NCBI GenBank assembly: GCA_003156795.1
Contig: PMHU01000061.1
Location: 8,561 to 22,492, forward strand
Direction of reading: 5' to 3'
Source: Acidimicrobiaceae bacterium
Lineage (GTDB): Bacteria > Actinomycetota > Acidimicrobiia > Acidimicrobiales > Palsa-688
DNA length: 13,932 nt
Position numbers and translations under genes: made by a program
The notes under the pieces: generated by a model
What the model was told of the DNA's origin: nothing
Databases searched by the model: none
What the model saw: the letters and a program-made list of their open reading frames with translations, nothing else
Part shown: positions 1-7,735 of the stretch, piece by piece
Layout: each line of letters opens with the position of its first letter
How positions within the stretch are numbered: the stretch's first letter is position 1

Positions 1-3000
1 GCCGTCTGCAGCCGGTGAGCGATCACGATCGTGGTCCGGCCTTGGGAGACGCGCTGCATGGCGGCCGCGACGCGGGCCTCCGTGGCCAGATCCAAGTTGG
101 ACGTGGCCTCGTCCAGCAGCAGGACCGCGGGGTCGACCAGCTCCGCCCGGGCCAACGCGATCAGCTGACGCTGACCCGCCGACAGCGAACGGCCCCGTTC
201 AGAAATCTCGTGCCGGTATCCGCCCGGTAGCTGGGCGATGAAGTCGTGTGCTCCCACGGAACGGGCGGCCGACTCCACGACGGCGTCGCTCGACTCGGGT
301 CGCCCGTAGGCGATGTTGTCGCGGATGGTGCCGGTAAAGAGAAAGGCCTCCTGGGGCACGTACCCGAGCTGGCGGCGGAAGGTCAGGAGGTCCAACGACC
401 TGACGTCCCGCCCGTCATAGCGGATGCTCCCTCCATCGGCGTCGTAGAACCGAGCCAGCAGCTTCACGACCGTCGACTTGCCGGCTCCTGTCTGGCCGAC
501 CAACGCCACGGTCTCACCCGCCGCGATGCGCAGGTCGATGCCTCGCAGGGCTTCGGGCGGCTTCATGCTGATCGAGTCGGTCGACAGACGCAGACGGGCG
601 CCGTCGGCCGGCCCGCGGCGTTCGGTCTGCTGCACGCCCGGCCGGGGTGCCACTACGGGATAGGCGAATCGCACTCCCTCCAGGACGATCTCGCCGGTGA
701 TACGGCCAGGGTCTTCGGGATGGTCGGCGGCGGGGGTCAGAGGCTCGAACTGCATCAGCTCGGCGATGCGCCCGACCGAGACGCGGGTCTGTTGCCAGGA
801 GTCGAAGACTTGGGACAGCTGCTGGATCGGTGAGAAAAACAGATCGATGTACAGGATGAACGCGATCAACGCCCCCGACGTGACGTGACCGTGGGCGATC
901 AGGACGGCGCCGATGCCGAGCACGATGGCGTCCGCCACGCCTGAAAGGAACTGCACGAAGGGAAAATAAGTGGCGACGAGCCGCTGGGCCGACATCCTCG
1001 ACTCGATGTAGTCGCGCCCGAGCCCGTGGAACCGCTTCATGGTCTCGGCCTCGTGAACGAAGGCTTGCGACTCGCGCACACCCGACAGGCTTTCCTGGAA
1101 GTCGGCGTTGACGATGGCCACCCGCTCCCGGGCCTGGTCGTAGAGAACGGCGGCCTTCCGGCGGAAGACGACCGTCGCGACCGCCAGCGGCACCGCTACC
1201 GACAGCGTGGCCAGACCGAGGGTTCGGTTTATCACGACCAAGGCGACCCCGACCCCGACGAAGGTGACTAGCGAGACCAATGCCGACAGGAGTCCGTTTT
1301 CGATCAACGATTCGAACTGGTCGACGTCGGTCGTCATGCGCGTCATGATGCGGCCCGCCATCTCCCGTTCGTAGTAGTCGAGCGACAAGCGCTGAAGCTG
1401 AGCAAAGATCCGTATTCGCAGCGAGAGCATGATTCGCTGCGCGGCCCGACCGGTAATAAAAGTCTCGCCGATCTCGTCCACCAGATCGGCCAGCGTGACC
1501 GCCAGATAGACGGCCGACGCGATCAGCAGCACGGCTTCCGATCCCTTCGAGACGCCGTTGTCGACGCCGGTCTTTACGAGGACCGGACCCGCGAGCGAAG
1601 CCAGGGCGTCGAAGATCACCAGGACCAGACCCACGAGCAGCGGGCGGCGGAACCCTCTGAGGAGTCGGGGGAGGCTGAAGCCTCGATCGTGTCTAGCCTC
1701 CTCGTCGACGTCGACGGCGGCGACGTCGCGTATCGGACGCAGGGCAGCCACGCGAGCCATCAGCTCGGGGGTGGGAGCGAGGTTGAGTCGCCAGCTCCCC
1801 CCGCTGCCGCCCAGGCCGGGACCGAGGCTGGGGGCGCCCACGGCGCGGCCCCCGCTGCGATCCCGGGCACCGCCCGGCGCGCTCCCGCCTCCACCCGATG
1901 GCCAGGCCGGGTTCGGGTCCGTGACCGGGGCGGGGCCACCGATGCCGGCCGGGTCGACGGATGCGGTGAGATCGACCAGCGCTTCGATGCGATCGCCGAC
2001 GGCCTTGACGGGCTCCAGCTCCAAGCCCGACAGGAGCCTTCGGTACACCTCGCTGCGGGCCATGAGGTCGTCGTGGGTGCCCGACTCGACGACGCGCCCG
2101 TCATCGACGACGACGATGCGGTCGGCCAGGTAGAGGGTGGAGCGGCGATGGGCGATCAGAAGCGTGGTGCGACGGTCCAGGACGTGACGGAGCCCGTCGT
2201 GGATCGACTCTTCAGTCTTGGCGTCAACCGCGCTGGTCGCGTCGTCGAGGATCAGGATGCGAGGGTCGGAGAGGACGGCCCGGGCCAGGGCGATCCGCTG
2301 TCTTTGACCCCCCGACAGGGACAGCCCCCGCTCGCCCACCATGGTGTCGTATCCCCGCGGGAGCTTCTCGACGAAGTCGTGGGCTTCGGCGACCCGGGCC
2401 GCGGCCTCCACCTCCTCGTCGGTCGCCTCCGGACGCCCGTACGCGATGTTGAAGCGCACCGACTCGGAGAAGAGGAAGCTCTCCTCGAAAACCATCCCGA
2501 CCTGACGGCGCAGAGACCGCAAGGTCACGCCCCGCACGTCGTGACCGTCGACCAGAACCGCTCCCTCTCCGGGATCGTAGAAGCGCGACACCAGGAGGGC
2601 GGCGGTCGACTTACCGCTTCCGCTCGGTCCCACGATCGCGACCCGCTCCCCCGCCGCGATCGTTAGATCGAACCCTCGCAGTACAGGTGCGCCGTCGCCG
2701 TAGCCGAAGTAGACGTCAGAAAAAACGACTTCCCCTTTGAGGACGGGCAACTCAACGGCGTCGGGCGGATCGGCGATGGCTGGTTGGAGATCGATGAGCT
2801 GGAAGATGCGCTCAAGACCGGCCCGAGCTTGCTGACCGACAGTCAACACTCCTGCGAGCTGGCGAGCCGGTGCTGCCAGCTGGGCGATGTAGGTGGAAAA
2901 GGCGAGGAAGGTGCCGAGAGATATCTCGTGGTGCAGCGCCAGCCATCCCCCGAGGGCCAGGATGGCTACCTGACCGACGGTCGGAATCGCTTCGAGTAAC

Positions 3001-3770
3001 GGCTGATAGCGGGACTGCAGCCGCACGGCTCGCATCTGCGATCCGTACACGGCCTGCGCCGCGTCGACCAAGCGGTCCAACTCGTGGCGCTCCTGACCGA
3101 ATGCCTTCACTACCCGTACGCCGCTCACGTCTTCGTCGACGATCTGGGCCACGTCACCTTCGCGTTGCTGCCCATCCCAGGTAGCGGGGAAGATGCGCCA
3201 TCGCATTCGATACGAGACGAACAGCAGGCCCGGGGCGACGATCGCGCTCACGACGGCCAGCAAAGGAGAGAGGTAGATCATGACGCCTAGAGAGAGCACC
3301 ATCATCAGTACGTTGCCGCTCATGATCGGGAAGAAGTTGAGGAGCCCCTGGACCAGGGCCGAGTCCGAGTTGGCCCGGGCGACGAGCTGGCCGGTCGGCA
3401 TCCGGTCGAGGTTGTCGAAGTCCATTTGCTGCAAGTGGTCGTGCATGGCGTTGCGCAGGTCGTATTGCACCTCGAGCCCCACGCGACCGCCCCGATACCT
3501 GCGGATGTAGGCCAGGCCGAACGCGGCCGCAGCTAGAAACAGCAACAACAGCAGCCAGGGCCATAGAGGTGACCGGTGGTGCAGGATGACGTTGTCGATG
3601 ATCTGACGCTCGACCAGAGGCACGACCGTCTGGCAGGCGCTACCGAGGACCGCGGCCGTGAGCGCCATCGCCATATCCCGCCGGTGGCGGAGCATGTAAG
3701 CCCAAAGGCGCCGGACCCAGCCGGGCGCCGCTGGATCCTCCTTCTCCACCTCTGCTGGTGGGCCCCTCAC
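1..3770 (-). CDS. Fused heterodimer-type ABC exporter (TMD-NBD-TMD-NBD), C-terminus cut by window edge
   Basis: One uninterrupted frame of 1256 codons encodes two complete type IV ABC exporter halves, so it probably pumps a drug, lipid or other hydrophobic compound out across the cytoplasmic membrane; the substrate cannot be read. Half 1: membrane domain about residues 30-310, Walker A Lys387, Q-loop position occupied by Glu429, LSGGQ signature near 487, Walker B Asp509 followed by Asp510 instead of the catalytic Glu, switch His present. A Gly/Pro-rich linker spans about 595-665. Half 2: membrane domain about 690-970, A-loop Tyr1037, a 35-residue insert, Walker A Lys1098, signature LSAGQ near 1196, Walker B Asp1220 with catalytic Glu1221, and a switch His just before the edge. 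One ATP site is therefore consensus and the other degenerate, as in BmrCD or TM287/288 heterodimers. GTG at 3770 was chosen because it overlaps the upstream MarR stop as GTGA, suggesting translational coupling; an alternative GTG lies seven codons on. The last few dozen residues are outside the window. Confidence 0.93.
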   Translation of the reverse strand, partial: MRGPPAEVEKEDPAAPGWVRRLWAYMLRHRRDMAMALTAAVLGSACQTVVPLVERQIIDNVILHHRSPLWPWLLLLLFLAAAAFGLAYIRRYRGGRVGLEVQYDLRNAMHDHLQQMDFDNLDRMPTGQLVARANSDSALVQGLLNFFPIMSGNVLMMVLSLGVMIYLSPLLAVVSAIVAPGLLFVSYRMRWRIFPATWDGQQREGDVAQIVDEDVSGVRVVKAFGQERHELDRLVDAAQAVYGSQMRAVRLQSRYQPLLEAIPTVGQVAILALGGWLALHHEISLGTFLAFSTYIAQLAAPARQLAGVLTVGQQARAGLERIFQLIDLQPAIADPPDAVELPVLKGEVVFSDVYFGYGDGAPVLRGFDLTIAAGERVAIVGPSGSGKSTAALLVSRFYDPGEGAVLVDGHDVRGVTLRSLRRQVGMVFEESFLFSESVRFNIAYGRPEATDEEVEAAARVAEAHDFVEKLPRGYDTMVGERGLSLSGGQRQRIALARAVLSDPRILILDDATSAVDAKTEESIHDGLRHVLDRRTTLLIAHRRSTLYLADRIVVVDDGRVVESGTHDDLMARSEVYRRLLSGLELEPVKAVGDRIEALVDLTASVDPAGIGGPAPVTDPNPAWPSGGGGSAPGGARDRSGGRAVGAPSLGPGLGGSGGSWRLNLAPTPELMARVAALRPIRDVAAVDVDEEARHDRGFSLPRLLRGFRRPLLVGLVLVIFDALASLAGPVLVKTGVDNGVSKGSEAVLLIASAVYLAVTLADLVDEIGETFITGRAAQRIMLSLRIRIFAQLQRLSLDYYEREMAGRIMTRMTTDVDQFESLIENGLLSALVSLVTFVGVGVALVVINRTLGLATLSVAVPLAVATVVFRRKAAVLYDQARERVAIVNADFQESLSGVRESQAFVHEAETMKRFHGLGRDYIESRMSAQRLVATYFPFVQFLSGVADAIVLGIGAVLIAHGHVTSGALIAFILYIDLFFSPIQQLSQVFDSWQQTRVSVGRIAELMQFEPLTPAADHPEDPGRITGEIVLEGVRFAYPVVAPRPGVQQTERRGPADGARLRLSTDSISMKPPEALRGIDLRIAAGETVALVGQTGAGKSTVVKLLARFYDADGGSIRYDGRDVRSLDLLTFRRQLGYVPQEAFLFTGTIRDNIAYGRPESSDAVVESAARSVGAHDFIAQLPGGYRHEISERGRSLSAGQRQLIALARAELVDPAVLLLDEATSNLDLATEARVAAAMQRVSQGRTTIVIAHRLQT

Positions 3771-4249
3771 TCAGCGGCCTCGATCTGACCGGCCAGGCGC
3801 GAGGTTTCGGCCCGCTCGGCGAAGACCTCTTCGATGGCGCGTCCGAGCTGGACCAGCGACTCCAACATCGCGGGAGGATCCGGCGCTTTCGATGACACGA
3901 GTTCGATCCGACGGATCATCTCTGCTTCCACCCGTTCGAGCAAGCGCCGGCCTTTCAACGTCAAGCGCAGGTCGACGGCCCGTAGATCGCCCTCGACGTC
4001 CATCCGGACCAACAGTCCCCGCTCGCACATCGCGTTGACGGCGGCGCTGATCGTCGGCTTGCCGATAGCCAGCCGGCCAGCGATGCGGGACGCCCGTTCG
4101 TCACCCGAGGAAATGGCGGAGAGCACCCGGTAGTGGGCCAGACTCAGCTCGCTCGACGCCCGTTCCATCAGCGAGGACGCGCGGGCCAAGGCGCGGACCG
4201 CTTCGATGGCCCGCGCCGAATCGTCGTCGGCCGGAATGGTCGGCATCAC
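3767..4249 (-). CDS. MarR-family transcriptional regulator
   Basis: A 160-residue protein of usual MarR length. It has a helical N-terminus, a winged helix-turn-helix around residues 35-110 with a recognition helix near 63-80 (GKPTIS...), a wing containing DLRAVDLRLT, and a C-terminal dimerisation helix pair. MarR proteins usually bind a palindrome in their own promoter and release it on binding a small ligand. Here a perfect inverted repeat sits just upstream, and the stop codon overlaps the start of the ABC exporter by 4 nt, so the pair is almost certainly one operon in which the repressor controls efflux. Start is GTG 4249 or the adjacent ATG 4246; neither has a convincing ribosome site, and a -10-like TATATA lies 10-13 nt upstream, suggesting a leaderless or near-leaderless message. 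Ligand unknown. Confidence 0.93.
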   Translation of the reverse strand: MMPTIPADDDSARAIEAVRALARASSLMERASSELSLAHYRVLSAISSGDERASRIAGRLAIGKPTISAAVNAMCERGLLVRMDVEGDLRAVDLRLTLKGRRLLERVEAEMIRRIELVSSKAPDPPAMLESLVQLGRAIEEVFAERAETSRLAGQIEAAE

Positions 4250-4259
4250 CGGCTCAGTG

Positions 4260-4288
4260 TATATACAGATAGTTCAATAAACGAACTA
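4260..4288 (-). promoter_or_regulatory. Probable marR-exporter promoter
   Basis: On the minus strand TAGTTC (4288-4283, weak -35), a 17-nt spacer, then TATATA (4265-4260, good -10). Transcription would begin around 4253, a few bases before the GTG start at 4249, leaving almost no leader. The stretch is conspicuously AT-rich against its surroundings and overlaps the inverted repeat. Confidence 0.5.
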
Positions 4289-4289
4289 T
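4269..4289. promoter_or_regulatory. Probable MarR operator (perfect inverted repeat)
   Basis: ATAGTTC, a 7-nt AT-rich spacer, then GAACTAT: arms of 7 bp with perfect symmetry, 20 bp upstream of the MarR start. Size and symmetry fit a winged-helix dimer site. It covers the predicted -35 and spacer of the repressor promoter, so binding would block polymerase. Its assignment to this MarR protein is inferred from position. Confidence 0.72.
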
Positions 4290-4351
4290 TCGCAGTACTA
4301 AGGAACCGCCCAAGACGACGATCGGGTCGAGAGTCGCTCCCAGTTCGGGAC

Positions 4352-4357
4352 TACATT
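4352..4357 (+). promoter_or_regulatory. Probable -10 element for leaderless hydrolase gene
   Basis: TACATT lies 8 nt before the ATG at 4366, and no Shine-Dalgarno sequence sits between them. This spacing puts the transcript start at or next to the ATG, as in actinobacterial leaderless genes. No good -35 is visible. It lies about 63 bp from the MarR inverted repeat. Confidence 0.45.
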
Positions 4358-4365
4358 CGGGCGCC

Positions 4366-5220
4366 ATGACGCGACCAGTGCCGTATCACGCCGGCACTGG
4401 GGAGCCGATGGTGTTGCTGCACGGGTTCACCGACACGTGGCGCGGTTGGACTCCCCTGTTGCCCGCCCTCAGCTCCCACCACGACGTGTACGCGTGGAGC
4501 CTGCCCGGCCACTTCGGCGGCGAGCCGTGGGACCGCTCCGTGCCGCTGTCCATCGCGAGCTGCACCGACGCCGTCGAGCGCCGCCTCGATGCCCTCGGGC
4601 TAGGCCAGGCCCACATCGTGGGCAGCTCGCTCGGGGGCTGGCTGAGCCTCGAGCTGGCCGCCCGGGGTAGGGCCCTGTCGGTGGTGGGCGTGTGCCCGGC
4701 CGGGGGCTGGGAACCAGGCAGTCGTCAGGAACGCGTCTCGGCCCGTTACTTCCGCCGCAATCGGGTTCTGCTGCGCTACGCGGCACCGCTGCTCCCCTTC
4801 GTGGCCCGCCACGCCACCCTTCGGCGCCTGGCGCTGCGCGACGTGGTGGCCGACGGCCGGAAAGTGCCGGCGGCGAGCGCCTTGGATATGTTCGAGGGCG
4901 CCCGGGGTTGCACGGTAGTGAGCGACGTGCTCGCCCTCGTCGGTTCGGGGGAGACGATCGGAAAACTCGGCCCCATCGACTGCCCGGTTCGGATCCTTTA
5001 CGGCACAAAGGACCGGCTGCTGCGTTGGCCCGGCCACTTCACTTGCATGCGCCGGGTTCTGCCCGACGCGGACTGGGTGCCTCTCGACGGCTTGGGCCAC
5101 CTGCCGATGTGGGACTCTCCCGACGCCGTTGCCGGCGCCATTCTCGAGCACACCGGTCGGGCTCTGGGTCGGGCCCGAGCCTCCCATCAGACGGGCGCGG
5201 AGCCGACCGGAACGGCCTGA
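4366..5220 (+). CDS. Alpha/beta hydrolase
   Basis: A 284-residue alpha/beta-hydrolase-fold protein, cytoplasmic with no signal peptide. Visible elements are the oxyanion HG at residues 19-20 (LLHGF), the nucleophile elbow G-S-S-L-G with Ser88, the acid Asp216 in YGTKDRLL, and the catalytic His245 in GLGHLP. The triad is complete and in normal order, so an esterase, lactonase or C-C hydrolase activity is expected, but the substrate cannot be assigned. The last 20 or so residues are a polar tail beyond the fold. It is transcribed divergently from the MarR-exporter operon across a 116-bp gap, and a second, different hydrolase follows 48 nt later. The ATG has no ribosome site but a well-placed -10, supporting a leaderless start. 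Confidence 0.9.
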   Translation: MTRPVPYHAGTGEPMVLLHGFTDTWRGWTPLLPALSSHHDVYAWSLPGHFGGEPWDRSVPLSIASCTDAVERRLDALGLGQAHIVGSSLGGWLSLELAARGRALSVVGVCPAGGWEPGSRQERVSARYFRRNRVLLRYAAPLLPFVARHATLRRLALRDVVADGRKVPAASALDMFEGARGCTVVSDVLALVGSGETIGKLGPIDCPVRILYGTKDRLLRWPGHFTCMRRVLPDADWVPLDGLGHLPMWDSPDAVAGAILEHTGRALGRARASHQTGAEPTGTA

Positions 5221-5255
5221 CGGCTCGCCCCGACCACGTCCCAGTGCCGACGCGT

Positions 5256-5261
5256 TAGGGT
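5256..5261 (+). promoter_or_regulatory. Probable -10 element for second hydrolase gene
   Basis: TAGGGT ends 7 nt before the ATG at 5269, the distance expected for a leaderless transcript; no convincing Shine-Dalgarno site is present. No recognisable -35 is seen. If real, this hydrolase has its own promoter rather than relying only on read-through from the gene upstream. Confidence 0.42.
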
Positions 5262-5268
5262 CGCATCG

Positions 5269-6048
5269 ATGCCTATTGCCGAGGTCAACGGCCACCCCCT
5301 CTACTTCGAGGACTCGGGCGGCGAAGGCCCGGCCGTGGTTTTCAGCCACGGCTTTCTCATGGACCACGAGATGTTTGCCCCCCAAGTCGAGGCGCTCTCC
5401 GGCGAGTTCCGCTGCATCGTGTGGGACGAGCGCGGATTCGGGCAGACCCCCGCCGATGGACCGTTTACCTTCTGGGACTCGGCGGCCGACCTCCTCGCCC
5501 TGCTGACCCACCTGGGAATCGAGCGGGCCGTCCTGGGCGGCATGTCACAGGGGGGATTCCTCGTTCTGAGAGCGGCCCTGACGGCCCCCGAGCGAGTAGC
5601 GGGCCTGGCCCTGATCGACACCCAGGCCGGCACGGAGGACCCCGACCAGCTCCCGGGCTATGAAGCCATGAACGACGAATGGATGGCCAACGGCCCAGCC
5701 GCCGTGCAGGAAGTCGTGGCCGGGCTGATCCTCGGAGAGGGAATCGATCCGTCGCCTTGGTACGCCAAGTGGGCCGCTGCAGACCGCAAGAACTTCGGTT
5801 TGGCCTTCCGTTGCCTGGCCGACCGGGACGACATCACCGGGCGACTGGGTGAGATCCGCTGCCCCGCCATCATCTTCCACGGCGATCGGGACCAGTCGAT
5901 CCCGATGGATAAGGCCGAGCAGCTACGCGACGGCCTGGTGGGCTGCGAGGCGTTGGTGGTCGTGACGGGCGCCCCGCACGCCGCCAACATGAGCCACCCC
6001 GAACAGGTCAACGGGCCTCTGCGCGACTTCCTGCGCCGCCACGCCTGA
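5269..6048 (+). CDS. Alpha/beta hydrolase
   Basis: A 259-residue alpha/beta-hydrolase of the compact type (3-oxoadipate enol-lactonase/haloperoxidase-like shape). Oxyanion HG at 27-28 (FSHGF), nucleophile elbow G-M-S-Q-G with Ser93, acid candidates Asp206 and Asp208 in HGDRD, and His237 in GAPHAAN complete a triad. The segment VWDERGFGQT near residue 51 is the standard strand-loop before the nucleophile. A cap region lies at about 120-190. Substrate specificity cannot be read from sequence. It lies 48 nt after another hydrolase on the same strand, but the two differ in length, cap and motif wording, so this is not a recent duplication. Confidence 0.9.
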   Translation: MPIAEVNGHPLYFEDSGGEGPAVVFSHGFLMDHEMFAPQVEALSGEFRCIVWDERGFGQTPADGPFTFWDSAADLLALLTHLGIERAVLGGMSQGGFLVLRAALTAPERVAGLALIDTQAGTEDPDQLPGYEAMNDEWMANGPAAVQEVVAGLILGEGIDPSPWYAKWAAADRKNFGLAFRCLADRDDITGRLGEIRCPAIIFHGDRDQSIPMDKAEQLRDGLVGCEALVVVTGAPHAANMSHPEQVNGPLRDFLRRHA

Positions 6049-6180
6049 CCGAGCCACTGGGATCGCGGCGAGGTCCTCCCGACGGCCGGACCGCCCGCTA
6101 TCTGATGCATTAGCTACAAGTAGAAGAAAAACCGGATCCGCTCGAACAAAGTCCGTCGCGCGCATGGGACACTCTTTGCG
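6049..6180 (+). promoter_or_regulatory. Upstream region of the diguanylate cyclase gene
   Basis: A 132-bp gap that turns AT-rich at about 6100-6131. It holds a 12-bp near-palindrome with one mismatched pair (CTGATGCATTAG, 6102-6113), which could be a regulator site. CACTCT at 6170-6175 ends 5 nt before the GTG start and could be a leaderless -10. No Shine-Dalgarno site and no hairpin terminator for the hydrolase is evident. Assignments are tentative. Confidence 0.3.
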
Positions 6181-7692
6181 GTGGAGAACATCGCCGAGCG
6201 GGCTTCAGGAAACTCTGACGACCAGCGCTTAGGCGCGCCCCGCTTCGAGATCACGTCTCTCAGTCGGGCCTGGATGGTTCGGATGCTCGGCGTCATCCGC
6301 CAGATCGGGGCGACGACCGAATTCCAGGAAACCCTCGATCGGATCACCGCAGGTGTAGCCGACGCATTCGACTTCGACGCGGCCGCCATCAACGTCAAGA
6401 CACCGGGAGGTGACCTCCGGGTCGAATCGGTAGTCGGCCCGCCCGGCGTGGCCAAGCTCCTCGGCCAAGTGGCGTCGAGCGAGCGTTGGGAGGAGATGCT
6501 CGCCGCATGTGAGAAGTGGGGCGAGCTTCGGTTCCTCGACCACCGCCATTCGACCATGTTCGAGGACATCGAGTCGTGGGTGTCCGACGGACCGATGTCG
6601 GATGATCCGGGCTACTGGCACCCGATGGACTCGTTGTTCATACCGCTGCGGGCAGGGGACGGAGACTTACTGGCTGTCATCAGCGTCGACGCACCGCGCG
6701 GGGGGTGGCTGCCAGACCTCGAGCAGCGGACGCTGCTCGAGCTGTTCGGTGCTGAAACGGCGTTGGTCGTGGCCGAGGTTCTGCACCGGGCCACGCTCAC
6801 CGATCGAGCCACTCTCTTCCGCACCGCCTTCACCCGGGCACCGGTACCGATGTTGATCACCGACGCCGACCTGGCGCTGGTCGGTGCCAACGACGCGTTC
6901 GCTCGCTTCATGGGCATCGACGCGGACGACCCCCACCAGCTTTGCTTCGCCGACCTGATCGACCCGGAAGATCTGGCCGTCATCCAGGAGGCCATCTACA
7001 CCGTCATCACATCGGGGGTCAGCCAGCTCGCTTTCGAGCACCGGCTGGTGCGCCCCGACGGCACGGTCCGGTGGTCCCGTTCGGCCCTCAGCTGTATCGA
7101 GAGCGTGTTGTCGGGCCCCCGGTTGGTCTGGATGGTTGAAGACGTGACCGAAAGCCGCCGGGTCCTCGACGAGTTGCGCTTCCTAGCCGACCACGACCTC
7201 CTCACAGGGCTGCCGAACAGGCGAACGGCAGTCCGCTGGCTCGAAACGTGCTTGACCCGCGCCGAGGGCGAGGGCACCGTCGCGGTGCTCTTCGGCGACC
7301 TGGATGGTTTCAAGGCCGTCAACGATCGACTGGGCCATCCCGCGGGCGACGAGCTGCTGGCTCGAGTGGCGCAGCGGCTGACAACGGTCGTCCGCCCCGG
7401 GGACATGCTCTGCCGCTACGGCGGGGATGAGTTCGTCCTGATCTGCTCGGGAGTGGATGACGCGGTGGGTGCTGCCGCGATCGCCGAGCGGTGCATCGAG
7501 GCCGTGGGCCAACCGTTCGCGTTGGAGCGCGGAGAAGCCGACATCTCGATGAGCATTGGGGTGGCTCTGGCCGGGACGGGAGCGACGACCACCGCCGCGC
7601 TGTTTGACGAGGCCGACGAGGCGCTCTACATAGCCAAGTCGAAAGGTTCGGGGCGCTCACACGTCGGCGGAGGCATCGACGGACTGAGCTGA
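6181..7692 (+). CDS. GAF-PAS-GGDEF diguanylate cyclase
   Basis: A 503-residue soluble protein predicted to make cyclic di-GMP from two GTP. Order: GAF domain about residues 40-200, PAS domain about 208-325 ending in the typical VEDVTESRR, then the GGDEF domain from about 332, opening with DLLTGLPNR. Active-site motif GGDEF at 414-418 is intact, metal ligand Asp373 lies in FGDLDGFK, and an RxxD inhibitory site (Arg405, Asp408) sits exactly five residues upstream, so product feedback is expected. There is no EAL or HD-GYP domain and no membrane segment, so signals are sensed in the cytoplasm. GTG 6181 is the start, with no ribosome site but a possible -10 at 6170. It converges with the DUF4118 gene downstream across a 43-nt gap. 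Signal and target are unknown. Confidence 0.95.
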   Translation: MENIAERASGNSDDQRLGAPRFEITSLSRAWMVRMLGVIRQIGATTEFQETLDRITAGVADAFDFDAAAINVKTPGGDLRVESVVGPPGVAKLLGQVASSERWEEMLAACEKWGELRFLDHRHSTMFEDIESWVSDGPMSDDPGYWHPMDSLFIPLRAGDGDLLAVISVDAPRGGWLPDLEQRTLLELFGAETALVVAEVLHRATLTDRATLFRTAFTRAPVPMLITDADLALVGANDAFARFMGIDADDPHQLCFADLIDPEDLAVIQEAIYTVITSGVSQLAFEHRLVRPDGTVRWSRSALSCIESVLSGPRLVWMVEDVTESRRVLDELRFLADHDLLTGLPNRRTAVRWLETCLTRAEGEGTVAVLFGDLDGFKAVNDRLGHPAGDELLARVAQRLTTVVRPGDMLCRYGGDEFVLICSGVDDAVGAAAIAERCIEAVGQPFALERGEADISMSIGVALAGTGATTTAALFDEADEALYIAKSKGSGRSHVGGGIDGLS

Positions 7693-7710
7693 CCCCGCGG
7701 TCGGCACCTG

Positions 7711-7733
7711 AGGCCGTCGAACCTCGACGGTCT
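7711..7733. terminator. Hairpin between convergent genes
   Basis: Arms CCGTCGA and TCGACGG around a 3-nt loop form a perfect 7-bp stem; on the plus strand it extends to 10 bp with one G-U pair. It lies between two convergent stop codons (7692 and 7736), where a shared terminator is expected. There is no proper U-run on either side, so efficiency is doubtful. Confidence 0.45.
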
Positions 7734-7735
7734 GT

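Noticed and set aside
1689..2666. Open frame of 325 codons on the plus strand, antisense to the exporter
   Set aside because: It is a shadow of codon bias in GC-rich DNA: the minus frame shows all ABC motifs, while this frame yields no recognisable domain.
4600..5511. Open frame of 303 codons on the minus strand across both hydrolases
   Set aside because: It spans two well-supported plus-strand genes and the gap between them and has no domain character.
4366..6048. The two alpha/beta hydrolases as a recent tandem duplication
   Set aside because: They share only fold motifs; lengths, cap regions and sequence around the catalytic residues differ.
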